NCBI RefSeq assembly: GCF_000328475.2
Contig: NC_026484.1
Coordinates: 372,001 to 436,000, forward strand
Reading direction: 5' to 3'
Source: Mycosarcoma maydis
Lineage: Eukaryota > Basidiomycota > Ustilaginomycetes > Ustilaginales
Length of the DNA: 64,000 bases
Shown: positions 30,232 through 41,160 of the stretch, in pieces
How positions within the stretch are numbered: position 1 is the first letter of the stretch
How the letters are laid out: every line of letters begins with the position of its first letter
Notes under the pieces: model-generated
Databases searched by the model: none
The model's input: the letters and a program-made list of their open reading frames with translations, nothing else
What the model was told of the DNA's origin: nothing
Program-made: the position numbers and the translations under genes

Positions 30232-32751
30232 TGGCGAGCTCGGCACCCGATTGGTGGACGATATTGTGTTGCTGTCACGAACGTATCCTTGGCCGTTGAG
30301 GCTGATGAGGACGAGCAGGTATTGTCGAGGAGGACACCAAGGAAGGCTGGATGCCAGCAAAAACACACACACGCGTGTCGAAGCACCTCGGTCACTGATC
30401 AGGGTCCGACTGGTTGTGCAGCCAATGATGTTCCGACTCGGCGTCGATTTATCACGCCCAGGTCCGACAAGCGGCATGCTGAACACCATGCTGGAATCAT
30501 GCTAGAGCCAGCTGTGTTTGACAACATGATTCGTGATTCACAATTGACACAGTCGGGAGTGAATCTCTGTGCGAGCTGCAAGAGGGAGCGCCAATCGTGA
30601 ATCTGGTTTAAGTTAACTGAGAGTTTGAATGTTATTCACGATTGTTAGCACGCATCCATCGCTCGCTGCCGCTTGAATTCCTCCCGTGCAGCACCTTCTC
30701 TGCACCAACGCAGCAATCCACATGCTAGCTAGTTAACCTAAGTTGTTACGTTCGGACGCCGAGGCTGCACTCACATTGTGCAAAGGGAATGCAGCCCTCG
30801 CGACCCAACATTTCGGCCGTGTAAAAGGAACAATCTAAATGGAAAACGATGGCAGAGAAGCAACCTTGGAGGGAAATGTCCTGTGTGACTGACTCTGTGG
30901 CTGTTCTTGAGAAGCCAGTGCACCAACAGACGTGCAAGTCACAGTGTTGCTGCAGTCCCTGCCAGTCGTGTGTTGATAGCTGATCAAGTGCTGTCATAAG
31001 TCACAGCACAGGCAGAACCGATCGCGAATAGACGCTGCTATTTTTGGCAACTCATACACGCCTTTGTGGAGTCACGAGTGTCACGCGCCCAGCTAGCTGT
31101 GTGATACGTGACTGGCCAAGATTCGTGAATGGTTTCCAGGTCACGAGTTGCAGTCACGCTCGTCGCTGCTTTCACAAAGGCAAGAGTCGTGGATGTTTGA
31201 CGCGTAACGGCGGCGGTTACAGCAGCCATTCGTGATTCACGAATCTTCCTTCACGCTTCAATATCCATTTAGCCGCCGCTCATAGCAACGCATTCCAACT
31301 CAGTGAATCATAACCGCAGTCTTGATGCCCTGGCGCTGGCAGTATGGGCGTCGGCTTTCATTTGCACAGGCGCTTCCATCCGCTTGCGGAAACAAACAGA
31401 TTCGCAAGCGACGGTGCATACGATTACGCAACAGTCTCGAACCACCATACCCGTTCCTCCCTGTCTAGATAGGCGACACGTTACGAGTGAAGAACAACAA
31501 ACTTCAAAGGCCCTCGTGTTTTGCCTCACGCCTTGTTGAAGCACGTGACACATGTAAAGTGATTAAAATTGTTACGTCGACAATTGCAGTTTTGCAAGCA
31601 CAAGCACAAAACTACGAACCTTACGACCTGGCTGAAAATTTGTAATCAAATTTCCATCTCCCGATGGAACGAGATCGAGTGCAGATAGCACCGATGCTTA
31701 CACGGATTGATTCAAGAGTCTCAAGATCTTTTGTCTTGGCAATCACGCCATCAACATGTTTCTGACGTGACAGCTTACTCCTGCACTGCATGTCAGTTTG
31801 CGCAATTGTGAATGATTTTGTCTTCTCTGGTCCGGTCCTCCTCAGCCGAATCCAAGCCCCGCGCTCCTTTGGGCGGCGTCCACCTGGAGCTGCGTTGCCA
31901 AATCTCCATGGATCGACGAGATGACGAACCAAGTGCCAGTTTGCCCGCGCGCACTATAGCTCAGTCTCGCGCTGATCAATCCCATTCTTCAGTCATGGCT
32001 CTCACACTCTCCCGTATGTTAACGTCATTCTTCCTTCACACTGTTCTGAGAATGGCGAGGACGTGAACAACAGTATACGCAAAAGGCCACGGCGATGAGC
32101 GGCCAAGTTCTGCGACCAACGCAGCGAGCGAGCTCATGTCGAACGACACGTTGTGATCATTGTCGGGTTTCAAGCGGCTGCCTGTCCCGAGGAATTTTTT
32201 TCCCGATCTTTTGCCCTTTTCCTCTCTGAAAGCTGTTCAGCTGCCGTGAACTTGCTGGCCTTATATCGCTTCCCTTGTACAAACTTCGTCCTCTAGTGTG
32301 GCCAAATCTTCTCAGATGCTATCGCCGTGCCCGCTGCCAGCCGTTGTAAACTGTCGTCTGTCGTCTTTCTCTAATGAAGCTTGCCCCTTCCACTGCTTCT
32401 CTGCCACACATCGTGTGGGGGGTTTTTTTTTTAGCTTGTGTCTGTGTGCATCCCCGAGGAAGGCTGCCTGCACGGTCTTTCCCCCCATCCTCGTACAAGC
32501 TAATCTTTCCTTCCTACCACATCCGCATCTACCACTCTCCTCCTCAGCTTTCCTCGCGAACTCGACGCATTAGTTCGTATCTCCCTCCCCATTCAGGAAC
32601 TCTCCCCGCTTTGTGTTCTTCACGTCGTCCATCTCGCCACGCACCTACTGCATTGCCCACGCTTGTGTGTCCAGCCTTTGACGCTCATCCACAGACATTT
32701 CTCTTGAACCAAGCATCTCTCTGTAACCACATCTTATACACCTTGACCATC
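30232..32751. promoter_or_regulatory. Divergent spacer and long leader of the PAPS reductase gene
   Basis: About 2.5 kb without a supported gene. Motif copies sit near 30525-30540, 30592-30600, 30635-30645 and 31228-31244. A CACGTGAC element at 31543-31550 would fit a Cbf1-type E-box, but it lies 1.2 kb from the start and is only suggestive. From about 32380 to 32751 the DNA is strongly pyrimidine-rich, typical of a fungal 5' leader. Confidence 0.45.
31228..31244. repeat. Smut intergenic near-palindrome (exact consensus copy)
   Basis: ATTCGTGATTCACGAAT: a perfect 8-bp inverted repeat around one central base. It is the best copy of the dispersed family in this window. Confidence 0.75.
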
Positions 32752-33669
32752 ATGACTGCCCCCAACCAGATCGCCCAGTCTTCAAAACAGGCCGAAGAGG
32801 AGGCTCAGATCCGCCACGTCATCCGAAATCTCGAAGCCATCAACCGTAAGCTCGGTGAAGCTGACCCAACCGAAATCATCGAATGGGCCATCGACAACCT
32901 TCCCAGTCTCTACCAGACCACCGCTTTCGGTATCACCGGCTGCATCACCGTCGACATGATTTCGCGCATCAGCGAGCAGCGTGCCGCCAAGGCTGGCCTT
33001 CCCGCCAAACACCTCGTCCCACTCATCTTTGTCGACACGCTCTATCACTTTCCCCAGACGCTCGACCTGGCCCACAAGGCAGCCAAGCACTACAACGCTC
33101 CTATGCACATCTACTACCCACCGGGCACCAACACGGTGCGCGAGTTTGAGGAAAAGTGGGGCCCACAATTGTGGGAGAAGGACGAGGATACGTACGACTA
33201 CTTGGTCAAGGTGGAACCTGCACGACGATCATACGAAGAGCTTGGCGTTCGCGCCGTATTCACCGGTCGACGTCGATCGCAAGGTGCCGATCGCGCCTCG
33301 TTGAAAGCGGTCGAAGTGGACGAGACCGGGTTGGTCAAGGTGAATGCGCTGATGAACTGGTCCTTTGGTCAGGTTGATGCGTACGCCAAAGCCAATGCTG
33401 TTCCGTACAACGAGCTTCTCGATTTGGGTTACAAGTCGATCGGCGACTGGCACTCGACTGCACTTCCCGGTACCGGAGATGCGGGCGAGCGTGCCGGCAG
33501 GTGGAAGGACAAGGCTGGCAAGACCGAGTGCGGTTTGCACAAGGACTACTTCAAGATGAAGAACCTCGCCGAGAAGAAGCTGCGTGAAGCAGAGCTGGCG
33601 CGCAAGGATGAGGCAAAAGACAAGGATGCTTCTCAAGCGCTCTCGTCTCCACCAGCAGCGACCGCATAG
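32752..33669 (+). CDS. MET16: Phosphoadenylylsulfate (PAPS) reductase
   Basis: 305 aa. It reduces 3'-phosphoadenylyl sulfate to sulfite using thioredoxin, in cytosolic sulfate assimilation towards cysteine and methionine. The PAPS-reductase order is intact: 'AFGITGCITVDMI' (substrate loop, about residues 62-74), 'LIFVDTLYHFPQTLDLA', 'VFTGRRRSQGADRASLKAVE', 'VNALMNWSFGQVDAY', 'GYKSIGDWHSTAL', and the redox motif 'ECGLH' with its Cys at residue 260. A Lys/Glu/Ala-rich tail follows. Length is slightly above yeast Met16 (261 aa). An upstream in-frame ATG at 32374 would add 126 residues of pyrimidine-encoded, leader-like sequence and is rejected. Nothing else of the sulfate pathway is nearby. Confidence 0.95.
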   Translation: MTAPNQIAQSSKQAEEEAQIRHVIRNLEAINRKLGEADPTEIIEWAIDNLPSLYQTTAFGITGCITVDMISRISEQRAAKAGLPAKHLVPLIFVDTLYHFPQTLDLAHKAAKHYNAPMHIYYPPGTNTVREFEEKWGPQLWEKDEDTYDYLVKVEPARRSYEELGVRAVFTGRRRSQGADRASLKAVEVDETGLVKVNALMNWSFGQVDAYAKANAVPYNELLDLGYKSIGDWHSTALPGTGDAGERAGRWKDKAGKTECGLHKDYFKMKNLAEKKLREAELARKDEAKDKDASQALSSPPAATA

Positions 33670-34057
33670 AAGGCCGTTTTGTATGGCTACCCACAATCAT
33701 CTGTGCGCACTTGTTTGACGGACTCTTGTACTTGCACCCAATCTCCAATCGCACAGTCTGCACTCGCACCCCCTTGGCCCTACCATGTCGACCCCAAAAG
33801 GATCCGCGTTACCTGCATTTGCATCTCAAGTCGGAACCATATCGCAACGATAACTGCAATCTCTTCAAGACCCCTTTCGCTTCGCATGTATTCATATATA
33901 TCCCACACACATTCACGTGTTTTCCAGCTACCAGAAATGCTAAGATCTGCATTGACATTACAAGAGCGTGACGAGATTGAATGGTCGCCTGTTGTGATCC
34001 GCCACTAACATGGCCACCTGAATGACACTCGTGACTGAATTTGCCAGTCGCTGAAAG

Positions 34058-34811
34058 ATGTCGACCAGCAACGCCCGATCTTGCAAGATCGGAGGACGAA
34101 TCTCGGACGTATCCGAGGAAGAGGAAGAAAAAGAAGAATTAACGATTCGGCCGGTTCGGTCTTCTCCGATAAAGAATGGAACTGTCGTGTGTCGTACATC
34201 TCGAATCGCAGCTAACGTTGGTTTAGATTGCAGACAAACCAGAGATGGCTTGTTCAATGTTGAATCGAATTGCATGACAGGTTGATAATCGAGACAATGG
34301 GCGTGAGTGGGCCGTAGATCTGATACAAGCTATCGATTATCGCATTGTCGAGATGGACAATCAATGGAGTGCTGTTCAATTTGCCGGCTCTCTATTATGG
34401 ACCAGCTGGCAAACTCTCATCCCAAAGAAGCCTGTAAGTTGGCAACTCGAAAGCACACAGCCTTTGCCATTGAATTATCAAGTTTTCACCACGTTCCAAG
34501 AAGCTATTGCAAAACGGGGAGATGCTAGTGCAGCTGCTAGGATGGAGGAGTGCCAAAAACTTGAAGAGATTGCAAAGGCCACAGTAGAGGAAATGCATGG
34601 CGCGTGGCGAGAAGAAAGCACTCGTGACTGCGAAATTTATGCTGAGCCGTGCCAGCCAAGCCCTAGATCCAATCGTGAATACTCTCTTAGCAACGGTCGA
34701 TACATCGTAAGTTAACGTTAAGTTATTTGAAGGCGGCATCCGTCTCGTGGAGGGTCGACACGCGAATGGCTCACTATCATGAATGATGACTTCTGACAGG
34801 CCGAGCTGTGA
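34058..34811 (+). CDS. Candidate small three-exon gene, function unknown
   Basis: Weak candidate. A proposed model is exon 1 at 34058-34186 (acidic, with a Glu-rich run), exon 2 at 34281-34706 and exon 3 at 34800-34811 (Ala-Glu-Leu-stop), about 188 aa. The intron at 34707-34799 (93 nt) has a consensus GTAAGT donor and a CTGACAG acceptor in phase. The first intron (94 nt) has a weaker GTGTGT donor and a GACAG acceptor, also in phase. Exon 2 reads as an amphipathic, charged helical protein ('DASAAARMEECQKLEEIAKA'). A second GTAAGT at 34434 inside exon 2 leaves room for other models. Codon use is much more A/T-ending than in neighbours, so this is either a fast-evolving or lineage-specific gene or simply noncoding DNA. 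Confidence 0.28.
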
Positions 34812-35826
34812 GTCCTGAAATTTTCGTGACTTGAGAGGGAAGATATCATCTTCGGAGATCGCCGTGACTTTGGCATAAGTTAAAACAAGGTTTTTACACT
34901 CGTGACTCTTACGCCTGCGGTTGGCTTCTCTCTTGGTCTCTGCACGTCTGTCCCCACACCTAAGCGTGTTTGTATTCTTATCGTTGTGCATTATGGGCCG
35001 CGACTGCAAAGAGCGTCTGTGATTGGCTTGCTCCAGCTAATGCGAGAGACAAGGAGTCTGCAAGCCCCACACCAACCGGTGCGGAGTGGTCTTGAAGCGC
35101 AAGACAGATATAAGCTCGACCGAATGTGGACCAGTCCGTTATGTTTTGCTCCTCACCCTTTCCGCACCCTAACCCTTCTCAGGAACACTTCCTTCTTCAG
35201 AGCAAGTCTCTGTCCTGCTTCGTCTCCGCACTCACGATTGAGTCTCCAAAGGCAATTACCCGTTCCTATCCGACAGACGGAGCTTTCTGCATACACAAAG
35301 GGCAACGTGTGACTCGCCCTATCGCTGACTCTCCTCCCCCACGCCACGCTTATCTTGACCATTCGTGATTGCAAAAAGTGGCGCGCGCTCAGCCTGCCTA
35401 ACATTTAGGAACGTCGGAAAATTTCAGTGACGGAGTGCTGGACTAGATAAAGCGCCAAGCAGGCACGGCACATTCACGATTTTTGTCATCACAACACAGA
35501 AAGCAAGATTTTGAGTTAATTTGCAGTTCACGCGACTCACGACTGCACGGATCACAGTGATACGCACGCAAAGACCCGCGCCTCGTTTTGCCCTGACACA
35601 GCTGCCCAATCGAACCGATTGAGTGTCTTTTGCTCAACTCGTGACTGTGTGGCACTCATACTTGGACGCATCCTTGCTCTCGCTCTTAAATTACCCCTCT
35701 TGACACTCTTCTCGCGCCAGTCATTCGTTCGGAAGCACCGATTCCACGGATTCTGCACTCGTTAGCAGCTCAGCAGCTGATTCATCTGATCATAGTCACT
35801 CGCTGCACCGCACTGCAAGAGCTATC

Positions 35827-35877
35827 ATGACCATCGCACGTCCTCATCTTTGCCCGCCCTTTGGGGGCAATGGACAC
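35827..35877 (+). other. Possible upstream (leader or coding) exon of GUD1
   Basis: An ATG at 35827 opens 17 codons followed exactly by GTAAGTAT. An acceptor CACAG at 36058-36062 restores the GUD1 frame (intron 185 nt, phase 0). It could be a coding first exon or a spliced 5' leader. Confidence 0.4.
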
Positions 35878-36095
35878 GTAAGTATCGACACAGCAAATGC
35901 GAAGGCGACGTTCCTGGCACGTTCCACCTGGTTTCATTTGGTTCCAACGCTGACTGATTCGGAGCCTGCTTTCTTTCTTTTCTCTTCTACACCTCCCTTC
36001 ATCGTGCATGACCGAACCTCTGTTTCGATGGTCCCCATCACACGCTGCGATAACAACCACAGCCAACTTCGGCATCGGAAAATTTCCGACCAGCC

Positions 36096-38339
36096 ATGCC
36101 CGCGCCGCATCTGCTGCCCAAGAGAATCTTTGTCGGTGCCATCATCAGCTCAAGGTCAGCTACCGACCTGAGCATTATCGAGCGCGGTATCCTTGGTGTA
36201 GGATCCGGCGGTGTCATCCGCTTCTTGGAGGATCTTGACGTGCTCGAGCGCCAGCTCCCTCATGCTGCTACTCTGCTCAACCCAAGTACCAGAACTTCAT
36301 CCACTGAGTCGTCAACGTCGACCTCGACTGCAACAAGCCACTCCACCGAAGATCGATCCTCTACCCCTGTCCCCATCCCTGGATCCTCCGCTTCCAGCCT
36401 TCCCACACTGCAAGATGCTCCGGAGCTCGAAATGCCTCCGCCTGTTGTGCCTTCACGTCATCCTACCACCAACGCACCCAGCACCGTCGATGAGGCTTCG
36501 CAACGAGAGCAACAACTCATCAAGCACGTCCTCGACAAGCACGGCTGGCGAAAGGGCCAGTACAAGCTCACGCGTCTTCCCCCTGGCAGCTTCCTCTGCT
36601 CTGGTTTCATCGACACACATACGCATGCCTGTCAGGTACCCAACATCGGTCTCGGTCAGCAGTACGAACTGCTCGACTGGCTCCAGCACGTCACCTTCCC
36701 ACGCGAGAGGAGGTTCGAAGACGCCAGATACGCTCGAAAAACGTACGAATCAGTCGTGCAACGTCTCATCGACTCGGGTACCACCACTGCATGCTACTAT
36801 GCCACCCTGCATCTCGAAGCCTCCAAGATTCTCGCTGAAATCTGCAATGAGCGAGGTCAGCGTGCCTTTGTCGGAAAGTGCCAGATGGACCGCAACTCAC
36901 CTATCGACTACATCGAGAAGAATGCATCGCAGTCGATTGAAGATACCAAAGAGTTTGTTCGCTTCACAAGGAGCCTCAGGCCGTACGGACAGCCGCCCGA
37001 CGTCTCTTCTCCGTCCATGAGCCCTGCCGATCTGCACAACACCTCGCCCGAGATGGACGCTAGCATCGCTCGCCTTAGCGCCACAATGGACGAGCTCATG
37101 TCGCCCACTGGCAGCAAGCCGCCTTCCGAGGCGGGCGGCAGCCCTTCTTCCCTCAAGTTTAACCCTGCGATCAAGTCGCTCTCCTCGACGTCCCGTACGA
37201 GCGTGCCTGTGGCAAGACAACCCAGCAGCAGCAGCATCCGCTCGGCCCGTGAGAGTGGCACTTCGACGCCATCCAGGCAGCGCGAGCGCGAGCTCAACAA
37301 TGCGCTTGTTCAGCCCATCCTCACCCCACGCTTCGCCATCTCATGCACGGACGCCATGCTCACTGGCATTTCGGCGCTGCTTTCGCGCGACCCGACGCTG
37401 CGTGTCCAAACCCATCTCAGCGAGAACGAGGGTGAGATCACATTTACCAAGCAGCTCTTCCCCTTTGCCAAGAACTACACTTCTGTATACGACCACTACT
37501 CGCTCCTCGGTCCACGCACCATCTTGGCCCACGCGGTTCACCTAGATGCCGACGAGCTGGCCATCATTAAGAAGCGCAAGTGCGGTGTTTCCCATTGTCC
37601 CACGAGCAACCTCAATCTGCGTTCGGGAGCGTCTCGCGTAGGAGAGATGCTCAACATGGGTATCAAGGTTGGCTTGGGTACAGACGTTTCCGGTGGTTTC
37701 GGGCTGGGTATGCTTTCGGCTATCAGAGAAGCCAGCGTTGTCGCCAAGGTGTTGGCTTTCCAACGCGCACAGGCTGAGTCAAAGGCGAAAGAGGAGCAAG
37801 ATGCCTTCACGGCCACAGCTCCGCCGACGAGCGAGCAAGTTGCCCGACAAGCGCAACAGCCGCTTAGCGGTACAGCTGCTATCGATGGCCGATACCCAGG
37901 TCCGCCTGTTGCCGGTCAGTACCAGCCTAGGAAGCCGCACTCAGTCACCACGTCCAGCCTCAGCCCCACCGAAGTTTCGCAGTCCGTCCAGGATCCCGCT
38001 TCGTCGCTCACCAACAAGGCCACGGTCGACTTTACCAAGGGACCGCTGAGCATCGCAACGCTCTTCTACCTTGCCACGCTCGGTGGAGCTGAAGTTTGTG
38101 CGATGGCTAGCAGGATCGGGTCGCTCGAGGTCGGCAAAGAATTCGATGCGCTGCTCGTCCAGACGACAAGTCACTGGGGCCCTTCCGGATACACGGGCAA
38201 CCCGGGCTGCTTTGTCGAAGAGGATGATACGTTGCCTGATGTGTTTGAGAAGTGGATGTTCACTGGCGACGATAGGAACATCGGAACTGTCTTCGTCCGC
38301 GGCCGTGTGGTGGGAGGTGCCAAGCCGTTGCGCGATTAG
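36096..38339 (+). CDS. GUD1: Guanine deaminase with two large Ser-rich insertions
   Basis: 747 aa. Guanine deaminase hydrolyses guanine to xanthine in purine salvage and catabolism, and belongs to the zinc amidohydrolase superfamily. Metal- and substrate-binding motifs are intact: 'GFIDTHTHACQVPNIG' (about residues 170-185), 'QTHLSENEGEI' (about 438), 'ILAHAVHL', 'SHCPTSNLNL' and 'GLGTDVSGG' (about 527). The C-terminal 'FEKWMFTGDDRNI' block matches yeast Gud1. The excess over the usual ~450-490 aa comes from disordered Ser/Thr/Pro-rich inserts at about residues 55-135 and 299-405, plus one near 565-635. An upstream ATG at 35827 begins a 17-codon exon ending at a GTAAGT donor (35878). Spliced to an AG at 36062 it would join in frame and add 28 residues, so the true N-terminus may be longer. 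Confidence 0.93.
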   Translation: MPAPHLLPKRIFVGAIISSRSATDLSIIERGILGVGSGGVIRFLEDLDVLERQLPHAATLLNPSTRTSSTESSTSTSTATSHSTEDRSSTPVPIPGSSASSLPTLQDAPELEMPPPVVPSRHPTTNAPSTVDEASQREQQLIKHVLDKHGWRKGQYKLTRLPPGSFLCSGFIDTHTHACQVPNIGLGQQYELLDWLQHVTFPRERRFEDARYARKTYESVVQRLIDSGTTTACYYATLHLEASKILAEICNERGQRAFVGKCQMDRNSPIDYIEKNASQSIEDTKEFVRFTRSLRPYGQPPDVSSPSMSPADLHNTSPEMDASIARLSATMDELMSPTGSKPPSEAGGSPSSLKFNPAIKSLSSTSRTSVPVARQPSSSSIRSARESGTSTPSRQRERELNNALVQPILTPRFAISCTDAMLTGISALLSRDPTLRVQTHLSENEGEITFTKQLFPFAKNYTSVYDHYSLLGPRTILAHAVHLDADELAIIKKRKCGVSHCPTSNLNLRSGASRVGEMLNMGIKVGLGTDVSGGFGLGMLSAIREASVVAKVLAFQRAQAESKAKEEQDAFTATAPPTSEQVARQAQQPLSGTAAIDGRYPGPPVAGQYQPRKPHSVTTSSLSPTEVSQSVQDPASSLTNKATVDFTKGPLSIATLFYLATLGGAEVCAMASRIGSLEVGKEFDALLVQTTSHWGPSGYTGNPGCFVEEDDTLPDVFEKWMFTGDDRNIGTVFVRGRVVGGAKPLRD

Positions 38340-38862
38340 TGTTGATAGCAAATCAAGTTTATATAACTTATTCGCAATTCTCATCTGGTATCTAGATTCG
38401 CGTGCACCTTTAGAAAAGACCAATATATATTTCTGCAAGTTATCGCACCTCTTTCGCGAGCCTAGACCAAGTTCTGAGTTCTGCAAAGGACGTATTCTTT
38501 TGCGACTCTTGAGAGTCGTGAGTGAAGCCTGAATCTGCGATGGAAAAGATCCATTTATGATTCTGAACCAAGTGCGCCAATCACGAATGCTAATCGCATA
38601 AGACTCGGACAGTCTTTACACGTTACACGTGTTCGTGCGTGGAGGCGTTGGACCACGGCGCTTTTCGGGAGATGAATTTCGCTGGACAGCTAGAAACCAA
38701 GCTCAGCCTCTCAAGATCTCTCTATTCGTGATTCTAACCCCAAACAACCTCCACGTTGGTCTTTTCGTGTTTGTCGCGTTTTTTGACCGCAAAGCTGTTG
38801 TCATCACCAACCATCTTCAATTCCAAGCATCCGAGGTGGGGTGGATTGCTTCTAAGCCCAAG
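38340..38862. promoter_or_regulatory. Spacer between GUD1 and the J-protein gene
   Basis: About 520 bp. It includes the GUD1 3' end (an AT-rich TATATAACTT stretch near 38360), a motif half-site near 38580 and a pyrimidine-rich leader before 38863. No additional gene was seen. Confidence 0.4.
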
Positions 38863-41160
38863 ATGGCGCCTCCAGCAAGAGCGACTGTCGAAGAGGTTGA
38901 GGATGTCGACGATCCGTATGCGCCATACCGTGTTGGTGAGCGTGGATCCCATCCTTCCCTCGCGACATCCTCCGGATCTAGGTCGACCGGTTCTACTTCT
39001 TCGACGGATTCGACCACTTCGGCAGCTTCATCTTCGAGCACTTGCACCTCCAATCCGTCCCGCCAAACATCGCGAAACACTCCATCTTCGTCTTTCGGTC
39101 AGAACAGCACTGCATACGATATTTACCAGCAGTCACCCTCCGCCGGCACCCAAGGTACCTTCCCGCGCGAAGGTGGTGACGAAGAACCTCTGCTAGGCGG
39201 TCGACCTTTCCGTGATGCGCACGACCCAACTGAATCTACTAGCAGCGACTTGACAAGCCGATCAACCGACAAAGAGTACCTCTATACCATCCTCAATGTC
39301 GCCACCGATGCCTCGGCTGATGCTATCAAGGACGCCTATCGCTCACTAGCGGTGTTGTTGCATCCGGACAAGCACAAAGATGCTTCGCGAAAGGGTGCAG
39401 CCGAATCTAGATTCCGAGAAGTACAACGCGCATATGAGATTCTCTCGGATCCTGAGAGGAGGACGATCTACGATTACTTCGGAGAGGAAGGGTTGAAATC
39501 AACTTGGTCAGTGGCGGTACGTGGTAGAAGTCCCAGGGAGATGCAGGAGGAGTTCGAGAGGGAGAGAAGGAGGAAGCAAGCAGCGGACGCCGAGGCGCTG
39601 GTTAAGAGCAAAGGTGATTTCACGGCGCACATCGATGCCAGTGCACTGTTCGCGCCCAGTAGTAGGCTCTCAAGACGACCTCCTCAACAACAGATGCCAG
39701 GGCAACCCAGGGCGGCAACGGCAACAAATAAGCAAGATTTACCAGTAGCACCGGGTGGAATGGTCGTCCCAACCGCACCTTTCCCACGCACAGTCACGTT
39801 TGCGGATCGTATCAGCAGAATAGGCTGCACTCAACTTATCGGTAAACACGGCTTCGAAACGCAAGTCACCAACCAAACATGCGCCACGTTTTCGGGACAG
39901 ATGGTCTCTCGAAATGGTTTGGGAGGAGGCAATCTCGTCGGCACTCTCAAAACGCACTGGTCACCTCGTCTGTTCACCGAAATCACGCTCTCCTTCCTGC
40001 GCCCGCAAATTATCACAACGAAGGGTCAATTTACGGTGGATGCCAATTCCTTCTTCTCATGGCAAGCGACGATGCAGACGCTGATGATGCCTCCTACGTT
40101 CAACGTGACTTATGGGCAGAGACTGTCTTCCAAATCGACGCTGACTGGATTCACGAGCGTTCGAAGTGGTACATACAGCTTGTTGGGGTGGGGGGAGGAT
40201 CTGCAAGGTGCGATGGTGAGAAGCGAGCCAGCGGCTGTCTCTGTCGGCCTGACAAAGCAGATCGATGAAGGCAAAGGGTGGACGGTCCAGACGAGCATCT
40301 CGCCCGTCGACCAAAACATCTCGGTAGACTATGCACTCAAAGTGCTCGGTGGAGTCAAACTTCGGACCGGTTTCAACCTCGGTACAGGATCCGGCATGAG
40401 CGCATTCAGCTCGGCCGAACGACGCTTGACGGAAAACGTACGCTTGTCGTTGGGTCTCAACTGCTCACTTCCGATGGGTGGGGTTACGCTACGCGTCAAG
40501 GTGAATCGATTGGGGCAGAAGATCATGCTGCCCATCCTGCTGTCGCCCGAATTCAGGTCGGATCTGGTGGTGCTGTTTACCGTGGTTCCTGCTGCAGCTT
40601 ATACAGCGTTGCATTGGCGATATCTGGAACCGAGCAAGCAGAGGCGTTTGCGGAACCGACTAGGCGAGCTGCGAAGCGCTAATCGGGAGATGATACTGGA
40701 ACGACGACAGGCGGCGCTGGAAGCGGTGGAAGTGCTGCGTGATCAAGCTGTGAAACGCGCACATCAGGAATTGGATCGTTCAGGTCTGGTCATACTGGAA
40801 GCCTGGTACGGACAAAAAGACTCTTTTCCCCGTCCGAGCATTACTACAGCGCAAGCAGAGCGTTTGTGGAACGATGTCAAGAACCAGTCGGCGCTTCCGT
40901 CCTCCGGTACAGGCGATGTTGATCTGACCACAGAAACGTACTGGGACGTCAAGATCCCGCTTCAAGCGCTCACCACCCGATCGCAGCTCATCGTTCCAGG
41001 TGCAAGGTCGAAAGCCAATCTGCTGGGTTTCCACGATCCAGTCTTGGGCGAAAAGAAGCATCTCTTGGTGAGGTACAGTTTTAGGGGCGCGCTCCACCAG
41101 GTGATCGTGGAGGATTTCACCGAGCTCGCGCTCCCCATGCGCATTCATCAGCTCGATTGA
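38863..41160 (+). CDS. DNAJC11-like J-domain protein (mitochondrial membrane-associated)
   Basis: 765 aa. The frame is open upstream to 38629 but only from GTG; the first ATG is at 38863. The N-terminus is acidic and then Ser/Thr-rich. A complete J domain lies at about residues 137-211, starting 'DKEYLYTILNVATDASADAI', with the HPD triad at 167-169 ('LLHPDKHKD') and 'RAYEILSDPERRTIYDYFG'. A beta-rich middle region contains many alternating 'F-x-T-x-V'-type strands. A C-terminal domain (about 620-765) ends 'LLVRYSFRGALHQVIVEDF' before 'ALPMRIHQLD'. This J domain, beta-rich core and C-terminal DUF3395-type domain is the architecture of DNAJC11, which associates with MICOS/SAM complexes at the mitochondrial outer membrane and supports cristae. 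The family call is confident; the localisation is by analogy. Confidence 0.85.
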   Translation: MAPPARATVEEVEDVDDPYAPYRVGERGSHPSLATSSGSRSTGSTSSTDSTTSAASSSSTCTSNPSRQTSRNTPSSSFGQNSTAYDIYQQSPSAGTQGTFPREGGDEEPLLGGRPFRDAHDPTESTSSDLTSRSTDKEYLYTILNVATDASADAIKDAYRSLAVLLHPDKHKDASRKGAAESRFREVQRAYEILSDPERRTIYDYFGEEGLKSTWSVAVRGRSPREMQEEFERERRRKQAADAEALVKSKGDFTAHIDASALFAPSSRLSRRPPQQQMPGQPRAATATNKQDLPVAPGGMVVPTAPFPRTVTFADRISRIGCTQLIGKHGFETQVTNQTCATFSGQMVSRNGLGGGNLVGTLKTHWSPRLFTEITLSFLRPQIITTKGQFTVDANSFFSWQATMQTLMMPPTFNVTYGQRLSSKSTLTGFTSVRSGTYSLLGWGEDLQGAMVRSEPAAVSVGLTKQIDEGKGWTVQTSISPVDQNISVDYALKVLGGVKLRTGFNLGTGSGMSAFSSAERRLTENVRLSLGLNCSLPMGGVTLRVKVNRLGQKIMLPILLSPEFRSDLVVLFTVVPAAAYTALHWRYLEPSKQRRLRNRLGELRSANREMILERRQAALEAVEVLRDQAVKRAHQELDRSGLVILEAWYGQKDSFPRPSITTAQAERLWNDVKNQSALPSSGTGDVDLTTETYWDVKIPLQALTTRSQLIVPGARSKANLLGFHDPVLGEKKHLLVRYSFRGALHQVIVEDFTELALPMRIHQLD

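Noticed and set aside
30232..30489. 86-residue ATG-started extension of the unrecognised Ser-rich protein
   Set aside because: Codon use is unbiased and the residues look like translated leader; a start at 30231 is preferred, though this is not certain.
31543..31550. CACGTGAC element as a Cbf1/Met4 site for MET16
   Set aside because: It lies 1.2 kb from the start and is a single copy; CGTGA words are abundant in all spacers here, so it is not specific evidence.
32374..32751. 126-residue ATG-started extension of PAPS reductase
   Set aside because: The stretch is pyrimidine-rich leader sequence with no family similarity, and family members start near 32752.
34395..35009. 204-codon minus-strand frame opposite the small candidate gene
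   Set aside because: It starts at TTG, includes low-bias codons and looks like the antisense shadow of the plus-strand frame.
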